Positions 45,085 through 54,328 of a stretch of DNA of 64,000 bases are shown here, in pieces. The stretch comes from an uncultured Prolixibacteraceae bacterium. GTDB lineage: Bacteria > Bacteroidota > Bacteroidia > Bacteroidales > Prolixibacteraceae. A program made the position numbers and the translations under genes. The stretch spans positions 1 through 64,000 of the forward strand of contig CALGIG010000025.1 of NCBI GenBank assembly GCA_937915865.1, written 5' to 3'. The notes beneath the pieces were generated by a model. That model ran no database searches. It was given only the letters and a program-made list of their open reading frames with translations, and was not told where the DNA came from. Numbering within the stretch: the first letter of the stretch is position 1; each line of letters starts with the position of its first letter.

Positions 45085-47100
45085 ATGAAAAAGAAATTAT
45101 ATATGTTACTAGCTGCCGCAGCGCTTTCGCTGGGTATGCCGTCCTGTTCCGATTTTCTGGACGAGGAAAACAAGGTAGGCGCAACTGCCGATTTGACATA
45201 TTCAACTGCAACCGGAGTACAGGGCTTGATAGGTTCTTGTTACAGTTTTGCAAGAGGCTGGTATGGCAAAGAAGCAGGATTAGGCCTGTCAGAAATGGGT
45301 ACTGATTTATTCTATTACGGATACGACAACAAACAGAAGTCTTTGAATTCTTACAACTTAACGGCAATTAGTCTTGACGACAATACTGCAGATAACGCCT
45401 GTTTGGATCAGTACTGGGAATTGTTTTATTGCGCTGTTGATGCTTGTAATACCGCTTTAAAATACGTTCCTGAAAACAAGGTAATAAACGAGACAACTCG
45501 CAACCAGTATATGGCAGAAGCCTATTTTCTGAGAGCTTTCTATTACTTGCACATGGTAAATATATGGGGACCAATACCATACAACTCAGAACCACCAACC
45601 TCTGTTGTGACTGATGCTCAGCGGGTTCCTGAAGAAGTTGTTTACAGCAACATCCTTTCTGATTTGGACAAATCGATCGCAGCATTTCAGGCGGCCAATT
45701 ACATGACCAAAGGTGATGGTCGTGCAAGTTACTGGGCTGCACGTGCATTGAAAGCTCGTACATTGTTGTATGCCGCTTCATGGTTGGGAAAAAACAGTAT
45801 TACAACGAACACAGACTATAACGGGAAAGACCTTTATGCTCTTGCAAAAACTGAATCAGAAGCCGTTATTAATAGCGGAATAGCTTCATTCTACAGTAAT
45901 TACGCCGATACTTGGTCGATGAATAATGAAAGCGTTGCAACAAACAAAGAATCAATTTGGGGAGTGAGTTATTCGCCTGACTTAACAACGAATGTTAACT
46001 GTATTCCATATCGTTACCGGACCAATGCCAGTGGTACCGCTTTATCGTACAACGGTCTGATTACCAGAACTGGTTACTCTCGTGGCGGAAGCGCAATGTT
46101 GCTGATGTTTGTTGGTATGTGGAATAATGGTGCCAGTGATTTGGGTGGTGATGGTAAAGAAACATTTGTTCGCGTTTTAGGCGAATCAACTTCATACGTG
46201 ACAAATATTAAAACTAGTGCAAAAGTATATGTTGCTCCTTATTATTCTCCTTACGGACGTGGATTTACACGTTATTTGCCTTCAGTTTACCTTTGGAAAT
46301 TACTTGATAAAAATCGTGCTACTGATCAGCGTACTGATGCTACAATTTTGGAAGCATATACCATTGCTCCTGGATTGGAAGGTAGTTCGAAAAATTATCC
46401 AAGCATAAAAGACACTGCAATTTATTATTGTCCGCTCGACGGTAACTCGGCTGCAGGTAAAGCAAAACAGGCATGGGCAAAGGGACGTTACCGCATTCAG
46501 TTCTTAACCAATGGAGATATTCCTGTTTATACTTCCTCAGATCCGTCTGTAGCTAAACCTACTGAAGCTGCCAAAGCAAAATCAGATGTGTACAGCGACG
46601 CTCGCTACAACTCATATAAAATTGGTGGATGGTGTTCATTCCCGGGAATCAAGAAATTCCTCGATAACGTTTACGACTCCAAGTATCCTACCAATGATAT
46701 TTCTGGTCGTGACGCGATGGTTCTACGTTTGGCTGAAATGTATCTGATTAAAGCCGAAGCTGAGCTGGGAACTGGTGATCAAACTTCTTCGCTTGCTACA
46801 ATTAACGCACTTCGTGCAAAAAGAGCGATCTCGGGGAAAGATAATTCTATTTCGGGAACCGTAGATATTAACACAATTTTGGATGAACGCGCTATTGAAC
46901 TTTGCGGTGAACAACAACGTTGGTTCGACCTTAAGCGTACCAAAACCCTTGTTGCTCGTGTAAAAGCTTACAATGCTCAAGGAGCAGCAAACGTTAAGGA
47001 TATTCATTACTTACGTCCAATCCCGCAAGCGCAGCTTGATGCTGTTACCAATAAAAGTACAACAGCAGGAACTGGTTTCTGGCAGAACGATGGTTATTAA
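45085..47100 (+). CDS. SusD/RagB-family glycan-binding lipoprotein
   Basis: 671 aa. A lipoprotein signal (MKKKLYMLLAAAALSLGMPSC) is followed by DFLDEE. SusD-like helical TPR-type elements (AEAYFLRAFYYLHMVNIWG, AARALKARTLLYAASW) and the C-terminal RagB signature (RLAEMYLIKAEAELGTG, INALRAKRAI, ILDERAIELCGEQQRWFDLKRT) are clear. It is the surface lid and binding partner of the preceding SusC. The length is on the long side for the family. Confidence 0.95.
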   Translation: MKKKLYMLLAAAALSLGMPSCSDFLDEENKVGATADLTYSTATGVQGLIGSCYSFARGWYGKEAGLGLSEMGTDLFYYGYDNKQKSLNSYNLTAISLDDNTADNACLDQYWELFYCAVDACNTALKYVPENKVINETTRNQYMAEAYFLRAFYYLHMVNIWGPIPYNSEPPTSVVTDAQRVPEEVVYSNILSDLDKSIAAFQAANYMTKGDGRASYWAARALKARTLLYAASWLGKNSITTNTDYNGKDLYALAKTESEAVINSGIASFYSNYADTWSMNNESVATNKESIWGVSYSPDLTTNVNCIPYRYRTNASGTALSYNGLITRTGYSRGGSAMLLMFVGMWNNGASDLGGDGKETFVRVLGESTSYVTNIKTSAKVYVAPYYSPYGRGFTRYLPSVYLWKLLDKNRATDQRTDATILEAYTIAPGLEGSSKNYPSIKDTAIYYCPLDGNSAAGKAKQAWAKGRYRIQFLTNGDIPVYTSSDPSVAKPTEAAKAKSDVYSDARYNSYKIGGWCSFPGIKKFLDNVYDSKYPTNDISGRDAMVLRLAEMYLIKAEAELGTGDQTSSLATINALRAKRAISGKDNSISGTVDINTILDERAIELCGEQQRWFDLKRTKTLVARVKAYNAQGAANVKDIHYLRPIPQAQLDAVTNKSTTAGTGFWQNDGY

Positions 47101-47146
47101 TGAAGGATTTATTTGGTGTAAAATTTTGTTTGAGTGTATAATTTTC

Positions 47147-47182
47147 AGGGTGCAGGGAAATAATTCCTTGCACCCTTTTTCC
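47147..47182 (+). terminator. Rho-independent terminator after SusD
   Basis: Stem AGGGTGCAGGGAA/TTCCTTGCACCCT with a short loop, ending in TTTTT, ~50 bp after the SusD stop. It separates SusCD from the enzyme genes. Confidence 0.8.
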
Positions 47183-47280
47183 TATTAATTTGAATTTTTG
47201 CTTTTCATGATCTATAAGATGTTGGAAGGCCATTGCTTCAGATTTTTTTAAGTTACTGATCAGTAGTTGTTAGAAATCTT

Positions 47281-48181
47281 TGTGATATTCCAGTCTTCTT
47301 TTATTATCCCGCTTTTTGGGATTTTTTACCCGCATTTGATACTTCTATCCTCCTTTCCTGATATACCAGAATAGACGGGCTTGAGAGGCTTGCTGTAATT
47401 TTACCATACGACTAACTCATCACTTATGAAGAAAGAAAAACTAAACGCCAGGGTATATCCTGGACTATTGTTGAAATGTCCTTTGTTCTGTCAGGCACCA
47501 TTTTATTTGTATTCTTTATCGATTTTTCAAAGTCTCAAAATAAACAAACAACTTAATTGTAACAGATGAAACGAGCCATGGTAGAAAATCTTTGGATGCT
47601 GGAGGATGATTGCAATTGCGGATTTTATGTGATATTAAAAAATAAATTTTACTTATGTTTGAAATTTTCAATTCTTCCCTTGGGGTTTATTGTGGTTTTT
47701 CTGCCGGCTTTTGCCCAAAATCACTCCTTACAAATTGAGATTAGATATTAACTGTAAAATTTTGGAAATAAAACAGTTTTCTGAATTCCAGTTAGTTGAT
47801 CTTAATTCGGCCTCAATCTGGAATTATTCCAAGGAATTGATAACCCATTCAATGATACAGGCAAAAAGCGGTTTGAATTGAAAGACGGACAATTGATTTT
47901 TCGGGCTGAAGGCAATCTGCGGTTTCAATCAGCAAAACGCTAAAATCATGATAAAGAATGAATTGGGAAACAATCGTTCTCTGAGAATAATAAACAACGG
48001 AAATGAAATCAGTTTTTACTATAGTGTCGGTGGAAAAAACTGGAACAGAACAGAGCGAAGTATCGACGCAACCGAATTTAACCACAATATTTTTGGTGGA
48101 TTTATGAGTTTACGAGCAGGTCTCTTTGCTTTTGGTCAGGGAAAGGCGAAATTTGATAACTTTCAGTATCACAAATTTTAA
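47281..48181 (+). pseudogene. Decayed duplicate of the pectin-locus head (promoter, small ORF, GH105 N-terminus, GH43 C-terminus)
   Basis: From ~47300 the DNA follows the segment at ~40500-41000. There is a GGGATTTTTTACCC box, then ACTTATG..GGTATATCCTGG..CTATTGTTG, then an ATG after AACAG. A broken GH105 start continues in two frames (VVFLPAFAQNHSLQIEIRY, then EIKQFSEFQLVDLNSASIWNYS), matching VDFNSAPTWNYTQ of the intact enzyme. At ~47850 it switches to a GH43 C-terminal piece (SFYYSVGGKNWNRTE, LRAGLFAFGQGKAKFDNFQY). An internal deletion seems to have fused the ends of a former second enzyme set. Confidence 0.7.
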
Positions 48182-48194
48182 TTATAAACCGCTT

Positions 48195-48965
48195 ATGAAA
48201 ATAATACTTGGTTCCATTTTAAGTGTATTGGCGTTGGTTAGTTTAGCTCAGTTATCGGCTGTACGACCCGGTGTTTATCGCTGGACCGACCGCCCGGTAA
48301 AAGTGAACGGTGACAGGGAATCCGGCGTCTTTCTCGAAGGAACTGCTCCCTCTCTTGATTTTTTTCGAATTCATGCAACAACCCAATACAAAAGAGCAAA
48401 ACCAAGTCCGACCCATGCCAACAAGGAAAGGGAAGAGCTGGTTATTGTGAAAGAAGGCACCATGAAAGCCACAGTGAACGGCAAAACCAAAGTTCTTGGA
48501 GCGGGAAGTGTTGTGTTGATTATGCCGGGAGAAATGCAATCGTTTGAAAATATTGGCGACGGACCGCTTACCTATTACGCCATGCAGTACAAATCCACAA
48601 AGCCTGCAAATCCTGAACGTGGTATTGCTGCCGGTGGTTCAATGATGCTGAACGCCGATTCATTGGTGTTTAAACCAACGGAAAAAGGCGGTGGCCGGGC
48701 ATATTTCGACCGGGCAACTACCATGTGCGAACGTTTGGAAATGCACGTGACACAACTGAACAGGAAAGGACCGAGTCACGATCCCCATGCACATGGCGAA
48801 ACCGAAATTATTCTGGTGATTTCGGGAGAAACCGAGATAACCATTGATGGCAAAAACTATTCAGCCGGACCGGGCGATTTTTATTTTGTGAATTCCGGCT
48901 TACCTCATGGACTGAGAGATGCCACGGATAAGCCTTGTTCGTATTTTGCATTTAAATGGAAATGA
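48195..48965 (+). CDS. Secreted bicupin protein
   Basis: About 256 aa from ATG 48195, which opens the signal peptide (MKIILGSILSVLALVSLAQ); the longer frame from 48126 runs through the GH43 remnant. Two cupin modules: the first has EELVIVKEGTMKATVNGKTKVLGAGSVVLIMPGEMQSFEN. The second has metal-ligand-like HDPHAHGETEIILVISGETEI and GDFYFVNSGLPHGLRD. Cupins in pectin loci often act on unsaturated uronates or stabilise products (KdgF-like); the exact reaction here is unknown. It is the first gene after the SusD terminator. Confidence 0.75.
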   Translation: MKIILGSILSVLALVSLAQLSAVRPGVYRWTDRPVKVNGDRESGVFLEGTAPSLDFFRIHATTQYKRAKPSPTHANKEREELVIVKEGTMKATVNGKTKVLGAGSVVLIMPGEMQSFENIGDGPLTYYAMQYKSTKPANPERGIAAGGSMMLNADSLVFKPTEKGGGRAYFDRATTMCERLEMHVTQLNRKGPSHDPHAHGETEIILVISGETEITIDGKNYSAGPGDFYFVNSGLPHGLRDATDKPCSYFAFKWK

Positions 48966-49100
48966 AAATGATACTCCTTTAATTATTTGAACTGGAATAT
49001 TGATCGTCTTTTTTTGTTTTTTGCTGGTTTTTTCGCTACATGAAAGGCTTGCCAAAAAGGCCGGAAAAGGAAGAGTAACTTTTGCTGACTAATTAATTGA

Positions 49101-50303
49101 ATGATGAGAAATTTATTAAATATTAAGTTGTTGCTGGTTCTTCTGCTGATTGCGTCAGGCAATTTACATGCTCGAACCAACACCGGCGGCCAAACAACGC
49201 CCATAAGCATGGAGCCTTTTGGTGATAGTATGCGCCATTGGTATGGCATTCGTGATGCCGGGAATATTATCAATCCGAAGAAAAATCAACCGCGATATAC
49301 CGAAGCCGAAATCATGAAGATTGCTGACAATATTTTGCTTTACCAGCGAAATAACGGTGGCTGGCCTAAGAACTACGATATGCAGGCCATCCTTTTACCT
49401 GAACAGGTCGACAGTTTAATTCAGACCAAGGCGCAGACGCACACCACGTTCGACAATTCGACAACCTATACGCACATCGATTACCTTGCTGAAGTTTATG
49501 CCCAAACTCATGTCGAAAAATACCGCGAGGCTTGCTTAAAAGGTCTTGAATTTGTTCTGGCAGCGCAGTTTAAGAATGGCGGCTGGCCACAGTATTATCC
49601 GCTGGAAGAAGGCAATTACAGTCGTCACATAACTTTTAACGACGGAGCTTACATGGGTGTCATGAATTTACTTCGTGAAATTGTTGACAGAAAGCCCGAC
49701 TTTGCTTTTGTCGACCGCCAAATGCATAAGCGAATAAGTGAGGCCTATCAAAAAGGCCTGGACTGTATTCTGAAAATGCAGATTATTGATCAGGGGAAAT
49801 TGACCGTTTGGTGCCAGCAGCACGATGAAGTAACCCTGCAGCCGGCCTGGGCCAGGGCTTTCGAACCACCAAGTATTTGCAATGACGAAAGCGCCGGAAT
49901 TGTTTTATTCCTGATGAGTATTGATCATCCCAATGCTAAAATAATCCAGGCTATTCAGTCAGCAGTAAAATGGTTTCAGGAGTCAGTAATCAGAAATACG
50001 AGGGTTGAAACTATTGAAGCGCCGACCGAAAAGTCGCAATGGCGGACATATTCCACAGATCGGGTAGTTGTTACCGACGCTTCTGCGCCATCCATCTGGA
50101 CCCGTTATTACGAGTTAAAAACCGAGCGCCCGTTGTTTTGCGACCGGAATAGTAAATTTTTGTATTCGTTGGCCGAAGTCAGTCACGAACGACGTGCCGG
50201 CTATGGATGGTACACTTACGCGCCTCAGGAAGTTTTAAAAAAATATCCGTTGTGGCAAGCGAAATGGGCGCCAAAAGACAATGTTTTAAAAATTGAAAAA
50301 TGA
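49101..50303 (+). CDS. pelA: Pectate lyase, PL10 family
   Basis: 400 aa. Signal peptide (MMRNLLNIKLLLVLLLIASGNLHA), then the PL10 core: ILLYQRNNGGWPKNYDMQ, HTTFDNSTTYTHIDYLAEVY, QFKNGGWPQYYPLEEGNYSRHITFNDGAYMGVMN, and LTVWCQQHDEVTLQPAWARAFEPPSI. These cleave polygalacturonate by beta-elimination, giving the unsaturated ends removed by GH105. Its stop overlaps the next gene's ATG (ATGA), so lyase and methylesterase are translationally coupled. Length matches the family. Confidence 0.92.
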   Translation: MMRNLLNIKLLLVLLLIASGNLHARTNTGGQTTPISMEPFGDSMRHWYGIRDAGNIINPKKNQPRYTEAEIMKIADNILLYQRNNGGWPKNYDMQAILLPEQVDSLIQTKAQTHTTFDNSTTYTHIDYLAEVYAQTHVEKYREACLKGLEFVLAAQFKNGGWPQYYPLEEGNYSRHITFNDGAYMGVMNLLREIVDRKPDFAFVDRQMHKRISEAYQKGLDCILKMQIIDQGKLTVWCQQHDEVTLQPAWARAFEPPSICNDESAGIVLFLMSIDHPNAKIIQAIQSAVKWFQESVIRNTRVETIEAPTEKSQWRTYSTDRVVVTDASAPSIWTRYYELKTERPLFCDRNSKFLYSLAEVSHERRAGYGWYTYAPQEVLKKYPLWQAKWAPKDNVLKIEK

Positions 50304-51331
50304 AACACCTAAAGCCGAATAAAACATCGTTTATTCAACATTCAAAATTTAGTGTCTTCCTGTATTTGTGTTTAAAAATGAGCTTCTTATTTCTTCCGTT
50401 ATTGGCTGTTTCCGCCGAAAAATACGATTTGGTGGTTGCTCAGGATGGTTCGGGCGATTACAAAACCATTCAGGAAGCAGTTGATGCCTGCCGCATTTTC
50501 CCAGATAAGCCATTTACCATTCATGTTAAGATTGGGGTTTATCACGAAAAAGTTGCCATACTCGAAGGCAATACTTTTTTGACAATTATTGGGGAAAGTG
50601 TGGATAAAACCGTCATTAGCTGGGACGATTATTTTAACAAGATCAATCGCGGAAGAAACAGCACTTTTTATACCTATACGCTGAAAGTTGAAGCGGGCGA
50701 TTTCAGAATGGAAAACATAACGGTTGAAAACACTGCCGGACCGGTTGGTCAGGCGTTGGCTTTGTATGTCGAGGGCGATCATTGTATGTTTGTCAATTGC
50801 CGGTTCCTGGGAAATCAGGACACTGTTTATGCCGCCGGAAGAATTGGCCGCCAGTATTTTTACAATTGCTACATCGAAGGGACCACCGACTTTATTTTTG
50901 GCGAGGCAACAGCTTTGTTCGAAAAATGTACTATTCATGCTAAAGCCAATTCGTTTTTGACTGCGGCCAGCACTGCACAGGGCAAAGCTTATGGCTATGT
51001 TTTCAAGGATTGCAAAATAACTGCAGCCGAAGGAATTAATAAAGTTTACCTGGGCCGCCCGTGGCGCGGATATGCCAAAATCGCTTTTATGAATTGTGAA
51101 ATGGGTTCGTTTATTGTTCCTCAGGGCTGGGACAATTGGTCAAATCCGGAGAATGAAAAAACGGTTACTTTTCAGGAATACGGAAATACTGGTGCCGGGG
51201 CTGACCGCTCAAAAAGGGTAATATGGTCGCACGAACTAACAAAAAAAGAGGCCGCTAATTATACTAAAGAAAAGATGTTTGCTCCATATTCCTGGGAAAT
51301 TTCCGTGGGAAAGAAATGGTATGAATTGTAA
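50300..51331 (+). CDS. Pectin methylesterase, CE8 (first copy)
   Basis: 343 aa. Hydrophobic N-terminus (VFLYLCLKMSFLFLPLLAVSA) as signal; an internal Met at ~residue 27 could be the true start, but the ATGA overlap favours 50300. CE8 beta-helix motifs: DGSGDYKTIQEAVDA, NTAGPVGQALAL, RFLGNQDTVYAA (catalytic Asp), EGTTDFIFGEATALFEKC (second Asp), LGRPWRGYAKIAFMN (Arg). It removes methyl esters from homogalacturonan so that PL10/GH28 can cut. A second CE8 lies 2 kb downstream. Confidence 0.92.
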   Translation: MKHLKPNKTSFIQHSKFSVFLYLCLKMSFLFLPLLAVSAEKYDLVVAQDGSGDYKTIQEAVDACRIFPDKPFTIHVKIGVYHEKVAILEGNTFLTIIGESVDKTVISWDDYFNKINRGRNSTFYTYTLKVEAGDFRMENITVENTAGPVGQALALYVEGDHCMFVNCRFLGNQDTVYAAGRIGRQYFYNCYIEGTTDFIFGEATALFEKCTIHAKANSFLTAASTAQGKAYGYVFKDCKITAAEGINKVYLGRPWRGYAKIAFMNCEMGSFIVPQGWDNWSNPENEKTVTFQEYGNTGAGADRSKRVIWSHELTKKEAANYTKEKMFAPYSWEISVGKKWYEL

Positions 51332-51336
51332 TAATA

Positions 51337-51399
51337 ACCACATAGATACATAGGTCACATAGAAAATCAAAACTATGTGTTCTATGGGCCTGTTGTGGT
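51337..51399. repeat. ACATAG-rich imperfect hairpin repeat
   Basis: ACCACATAGATACATAGG..CACATAG pairs imperfectly with CTATGTGTTCTATGG..TTGTGGT across 10 nt. This is a typical intergenic hairpin repeat, sitting between CE8 and GH43, ending 15 bp before the GH43 ATG. Confidence 0.5.
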
Positions 51400-51414
51400 T
51401 CAAAAAATAGAAAT

Positions 51415-53043
51415 ATGAACCGATTTTATTCACTTTGTTTGGTTGCCGTAACGGTTTTTACATTGAAAGGAACTGCGCAAACAACCAATTCACTTTCAAA
51501 ATCGTGGGTTTCTGACAATGGCGACGGAACATACACCAATCCGGTTTTGTATGCCGATTATTCCGATCCCGATGCCATTCGTGTTGGTGACGACTATTAT
51601 CTCACAGCATCGTCGTTCAATTGCATGCCCGGATTGCCTATTCTGCATTCCAAAGATTTGGTAAACTGGGAGTTAATTGCGTATGCTTTAGACAAACAAC
51701 CGCCATTCGACGTGTTTGATAAAGTGCAGCATGGTGGTGGCGTTTGGGCGCCCTGTATCAGGTTTCACAACAACGAATTTTACATTTATTATCCCGATCC
51801 TGACTTCGGAATTTACATGATAAAAGCAAGCAACCCGAAAGGTCCATGGTCGGAACCGTTATTGGTGCAGCCCGGAAAAGGGTTGATCGATCCTTCTCCG
51901 TTTTGGGACGAGGACGGGAAAGCTTATTTGGTTTATGCTTTGGCCGGAAGCCGTGCAGGAGTAAAAAGTGTTATTCTGCTGAACAGGATGGAGCCGGACG
52001 GTACAAAACTGGTTGGCAACAGTGTGATGCTGATTGACGGACATAAAAATCATCCGACCATTGAAGGCCCAAAAATTTACAAGCGTAATGGTTGGTATTA
52101 CGTTTTTGCACCGGCTGGTGGTGTTCCAACAGGCTGGCAGATGGTTATGCGTTCGAAAAATATTTTTGGTCCGTACCAAGATAAAATAGTGATGGCACAA
52201 GGCAAAACCGATATAAACGGGCCGCATCAGGGAGCGTGGATTGATACAAAAACGGGTGAGCACTGGTTCCTGAATTTTCAGGATTTGGGTGCTTACGGAC
52301 GGGTATTGCACCTTAACCCGATGAAATGGGTAAACGACTGGCCTGTGATTGGTGTGGACGCCGATGGCAATGGTTGTGGCGAACCTGTTCGAACCTACAA
52401 AAAGCCAAATGTGGGCAAAAGTTACCCGAAAATGACTCCTCCAGAAAGTGATGAATTTAACGGAAACGAGTTGGGCTTGCAATGGCAGTGGTACGCTAAT
52501 TATCAAACCACCTGGGGATTTCCTTCTGGTGGACTTGGCTTTTTCAGGCTGAATTGTATTCCCCGTCCGGCTGATGCCAAAAATCTCTGGGATGTATCGA
52601 ATATACTTTTGCAGAAATTTCCCGCAGCGGAATTTACTGCGACAACCAAATTGACTTTCGACGCACGTTTTGATAAGGAAGAAGTAGGATTGATTGTGAT
52701 GGGTTTAGACTATGGGAGATTAACACTAAAGCGGGAAGATGGAAGACTTAAACTGTACACAGCAACTTGTAAAAATGCGGATAAAGGGACTATCGAAGAA
52801 CTTGTTTCGGGTCCTGAGCTCAATTCTAATATGGTATATTTTAATGTTGTCGTGAAGAAAGGTGCCGAATGTCAGTTCGGCTATAGTTTGGATGGAAGTT
52901 CCTTTACCAATCTGGGTAATGTATTTAAAGCCCGTGAAGGAAAATGGATTGGTGCTAAAGTTGGTTTCTATGCCATTCGTGAGGGTATCATAAACGATGC
53001 AGGCTCGGCCGATATTGACTGGTTCAGGGTGAGCCTCCCCTGA
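51415..53043 (+). CDS. Glycoside hydrolase family 43 with C-terminal beta-sandwich
   Basis: 542 aa with signal peptide (MNRFYSLCLVAVTVFTLKGTAQ). Five-bladed GH43 propeller: NPVLYADYSDPDAIRVGDDYYLTASSF (general-base Asp in the DPD turn), LIDPSPFWDEDGKAYLVYA, and NHPTIEGPKIYKRNGWYYVFAPAGGV with the acid Glu. The C-terminal ~190 residues are the beta-xylosidase C2-type sandwich (DARFDKEEVGLIVMGLDYG, FGYSLDGSSFTNLG). Family activities are beta-xylosidase and alpha-L-arabinofuranosidase; in this locus arabinan/xylogalacturonan side chains are likely. Its last codons (SLP-stop) lie inside a CCTCCCC repeat. Confidence 0.9.
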   Translation: MNRFYSLCLVAVTVFTLKGTAQTTNSLSKSWVSDNGDGTYTNPVLYADYSDPDAIRVGDDYYLTASSFNCMPGLPILHSKDLVNWELIAYALDKQPPFDVFDKVQHGGGVWAPCIRFHNNEFYIYYPDPDFGIYMIKASNPKGPWSEPLLVQPGKGLIDPSPFWDEDGKAYLVYALAGSRAGVKSVILLNRMEPDGTKLVGNSVMLIDGHKNHPTIEGPKIYKRNGWYYVFAPAGGVPTGWQMVMRSKNIFGPYQDKIVMAQGKTDINGPHQGAWIDTKTGEHWFLNFQDLGAYGRVLHLNPMKWVNDWPVIGVDADGNGCGEPVRTYKKPNVGKSYPKMTPPESDEFNGNELGLQWQWYANYQTTWGFPSGGLGFFRLNCIPRPADAKNLWDVSNILLQKFPAAEFTATTKLTFDARFDKEEVGLIVMGLDYGRLTLKREDGRLKLYTATCKNADKGTIEELVSGPELNSNMVYFNVVVKKGAECQFGYSLDGSSFTNLGNVFKAREGKWIGAKVGFYAIREGIINDAGSADIDWFRVSLP

Positions 53044-53062
53044 CCCCTCCGAAGGAGGGGGA
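53032..53062 (+). repeat. CTCCCC hairpin repeat at the GH43 3' end
   Basis: CCCCTCC-GAA-GGAGGGG forms a 7-bp hairpin (53044-53060) directly after the stop. The upstream GCCTCCCC encodes the final SLP and the stop. It could serve as a terminator but lacks a T-run. Confidence 0.5.
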
Positions 53063-53106
53063 GAAGAGTGACGCCAACTGCAAAACTTATCGAAACGGCT
53101 ATGTTT

Positions 53107-53240
53107 TCTTTACCCTGAAAGGGTTTAATGTGAATAGCCCGGGGTTTTAACCCCGGGGGCGAATGAAAGAAAAAAGACCGTCCGTGCAAAAATGTTGAAT
53201 AATGAGTTTTTCTTGTTTCGGACAGAATGGATTAAACGTT
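53107..53240 (+). repeat. Structured dispersed repeat, copy 1
   Basis: Three helices: CCCT-GAA-AGGG (53113-53123), CCCGGGGTT/AACCCCGGG (53138-53157) and GTCCG/CGGAC (53180/53219). Linkers TAATG..ATAGCCC, TGTGCAAAAATGTTGAA and GAATGG are shared with the copy at 63011-63160. Confidence 0.6.
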
Positions 53241-53260
53241 TATAAAAAAGGATGTGTAAA

Positions 53261-54235
53261 ATGAAATTGAAATATTTTAAGCAGATCTGTTGTATGGTGT
53301 TTTTACTGGTCATTGCGAATTCTGCTTTTGCTTCCGACTACCATTTCATCGTTTCTGTCGATGGCACCGGCGACTTCCGAACCGTTCAGGAAGCGATTAA
53401 TGCTGTTCCTGATTTCAGGAAGAATGAGACCAAAATATTTATCAAAAATGGTACGTATAAGGAAAAACTAATACTTGCAACCAGCAAAACCAATGTCACT
53501 TTTGTTGGCGAAGACCGAGACAAAACCATTTTGACTTACGACGATTTTGCTTCGAAGAAAAACCGTTTTGGCGAAGAGATTGGAACAACAGGTTCAACGT
53601 CGCTCTTTGTTTTTGGCGATGGGTTCAGGGCCGAGAATATCACTTTCGAAAACTCTTCGGGTCCGGTTGGACAGGCTGTAGCAGTGCGCGTTGATGGCGA
53701 TATGGTGGCATTTATCAACTGCCGTTTTCTCGGATTTCAGGATACCTTGTACCCGCATGGCGAGAAAAGCAGGCAGTATTATAAAAATTGCAGCATCGAA
53801 GGAACTGTGGATTTTATTTTTGGATGGTCAACAGCTGTATTCGATCGTTGTACAATAGTTTGCAAAGATCTTGGTTTTGTTACGGCGCCATCAACTAACG
53901 AAGAAACCAAATATGGTCTGGTGTTTCTCGATTGCAAAATTACCGGTGATGCGCCTGAAGCTTCTTTTTATCTTGGGCGTCCGTGGAGGCCATTTGGAAA
54001 ATCAGCATTTTTGCGCTGCGATTTGGGCAAAATGATTAAGCCCGAAGGTTGGCACAACTGGGACAAGCCTGATGCGGAAAAGAATTCGTGGTTTGCCGAA
54101 TATAAAAATACGGGACCTGGATCGTCGGTTGAAAAGAGGGTAGGATGGTCGCACCAGTTATCTGATCAGGAAGCATTGGAATATACTCCTGAAAAGATTC
54201 TGGGCGAATGGGTGAAAAAATTCAGTGTTCAGTAA
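53261..54235 (+). CDS. Pectin methylesterase, CE8 (second copy)
   Basis: About 324 aa from ATG 53261, which AAGGA precedes by 8 nt; an in-frame ATG at 53252 is possible. Signal peptide (YFKQICCMVFLLVIANSAFA) followed by the CE8 motifs DGTGDFRTVQEAINAVP, NSSGPVGQAVAVRVDGD, RFLGFQDTLYPHG (Asp), EGTVDFIFGWSTAVFDRC (Asp) and LGRPWRPFGKSAFLRC (Arg). It is clearly paralogous to the CE8 at 50300 but not a recent copy. Two CE8 enzymes in one locus may differ in methylation-pattern preference. Confidence 0.92.
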   Translation: MKLKYFKQICCMVFLLVIANSAFASDYHFIVSVDGTGDFRTVQEAINAVPDFRKNETKIFIKNGTYKEKLILATSKTNVTFVGEDRDKTILTYDDFASKKNRFGEEIGTTGSTSLFVFGDGFRAENITFENSSGPVGQAVAVRVDGDMVAFINCRFLGFQDTLYPHGEKSRQYYKNCSIEGTVDFIFGWSTAVFDRCTIVCKDLGFVTAPSTNEETKYGLVFLDCKITGDAPEASFYLGRPWRPFGKSAFLRCDLGKMIKPEGWHNWDKPDAEKNSWFAEYKNTGPGSSVEKRVGWSHQLSDQEALEYTPEKILGEWVKKFSVQ

Positions 54236-54239
54236 AATT

Positions 54240-54312
54240 TGTTGCGAGTTGCGGGGTACGAGTTACGGAGAATAACTAGCAACCCGTATCTCGCAACTTG
54301 TAATCCGCAACA
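54240..54312. repeat. GTTGCGAG-type inverted repeat
   Basis: GTTGCGAGTTGCGGGGTACG at 54241 is matched by CCCGTATCTCGCAACTTGTA and ATCCGCAAC downstream, forming a long imperfect hairpin. This repeat keeps the frame open upstream of the GH28 start but is not coding. Confidence 0.5.
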
Positions 54313-54328
54313 ATATAAAACAAAAAAT

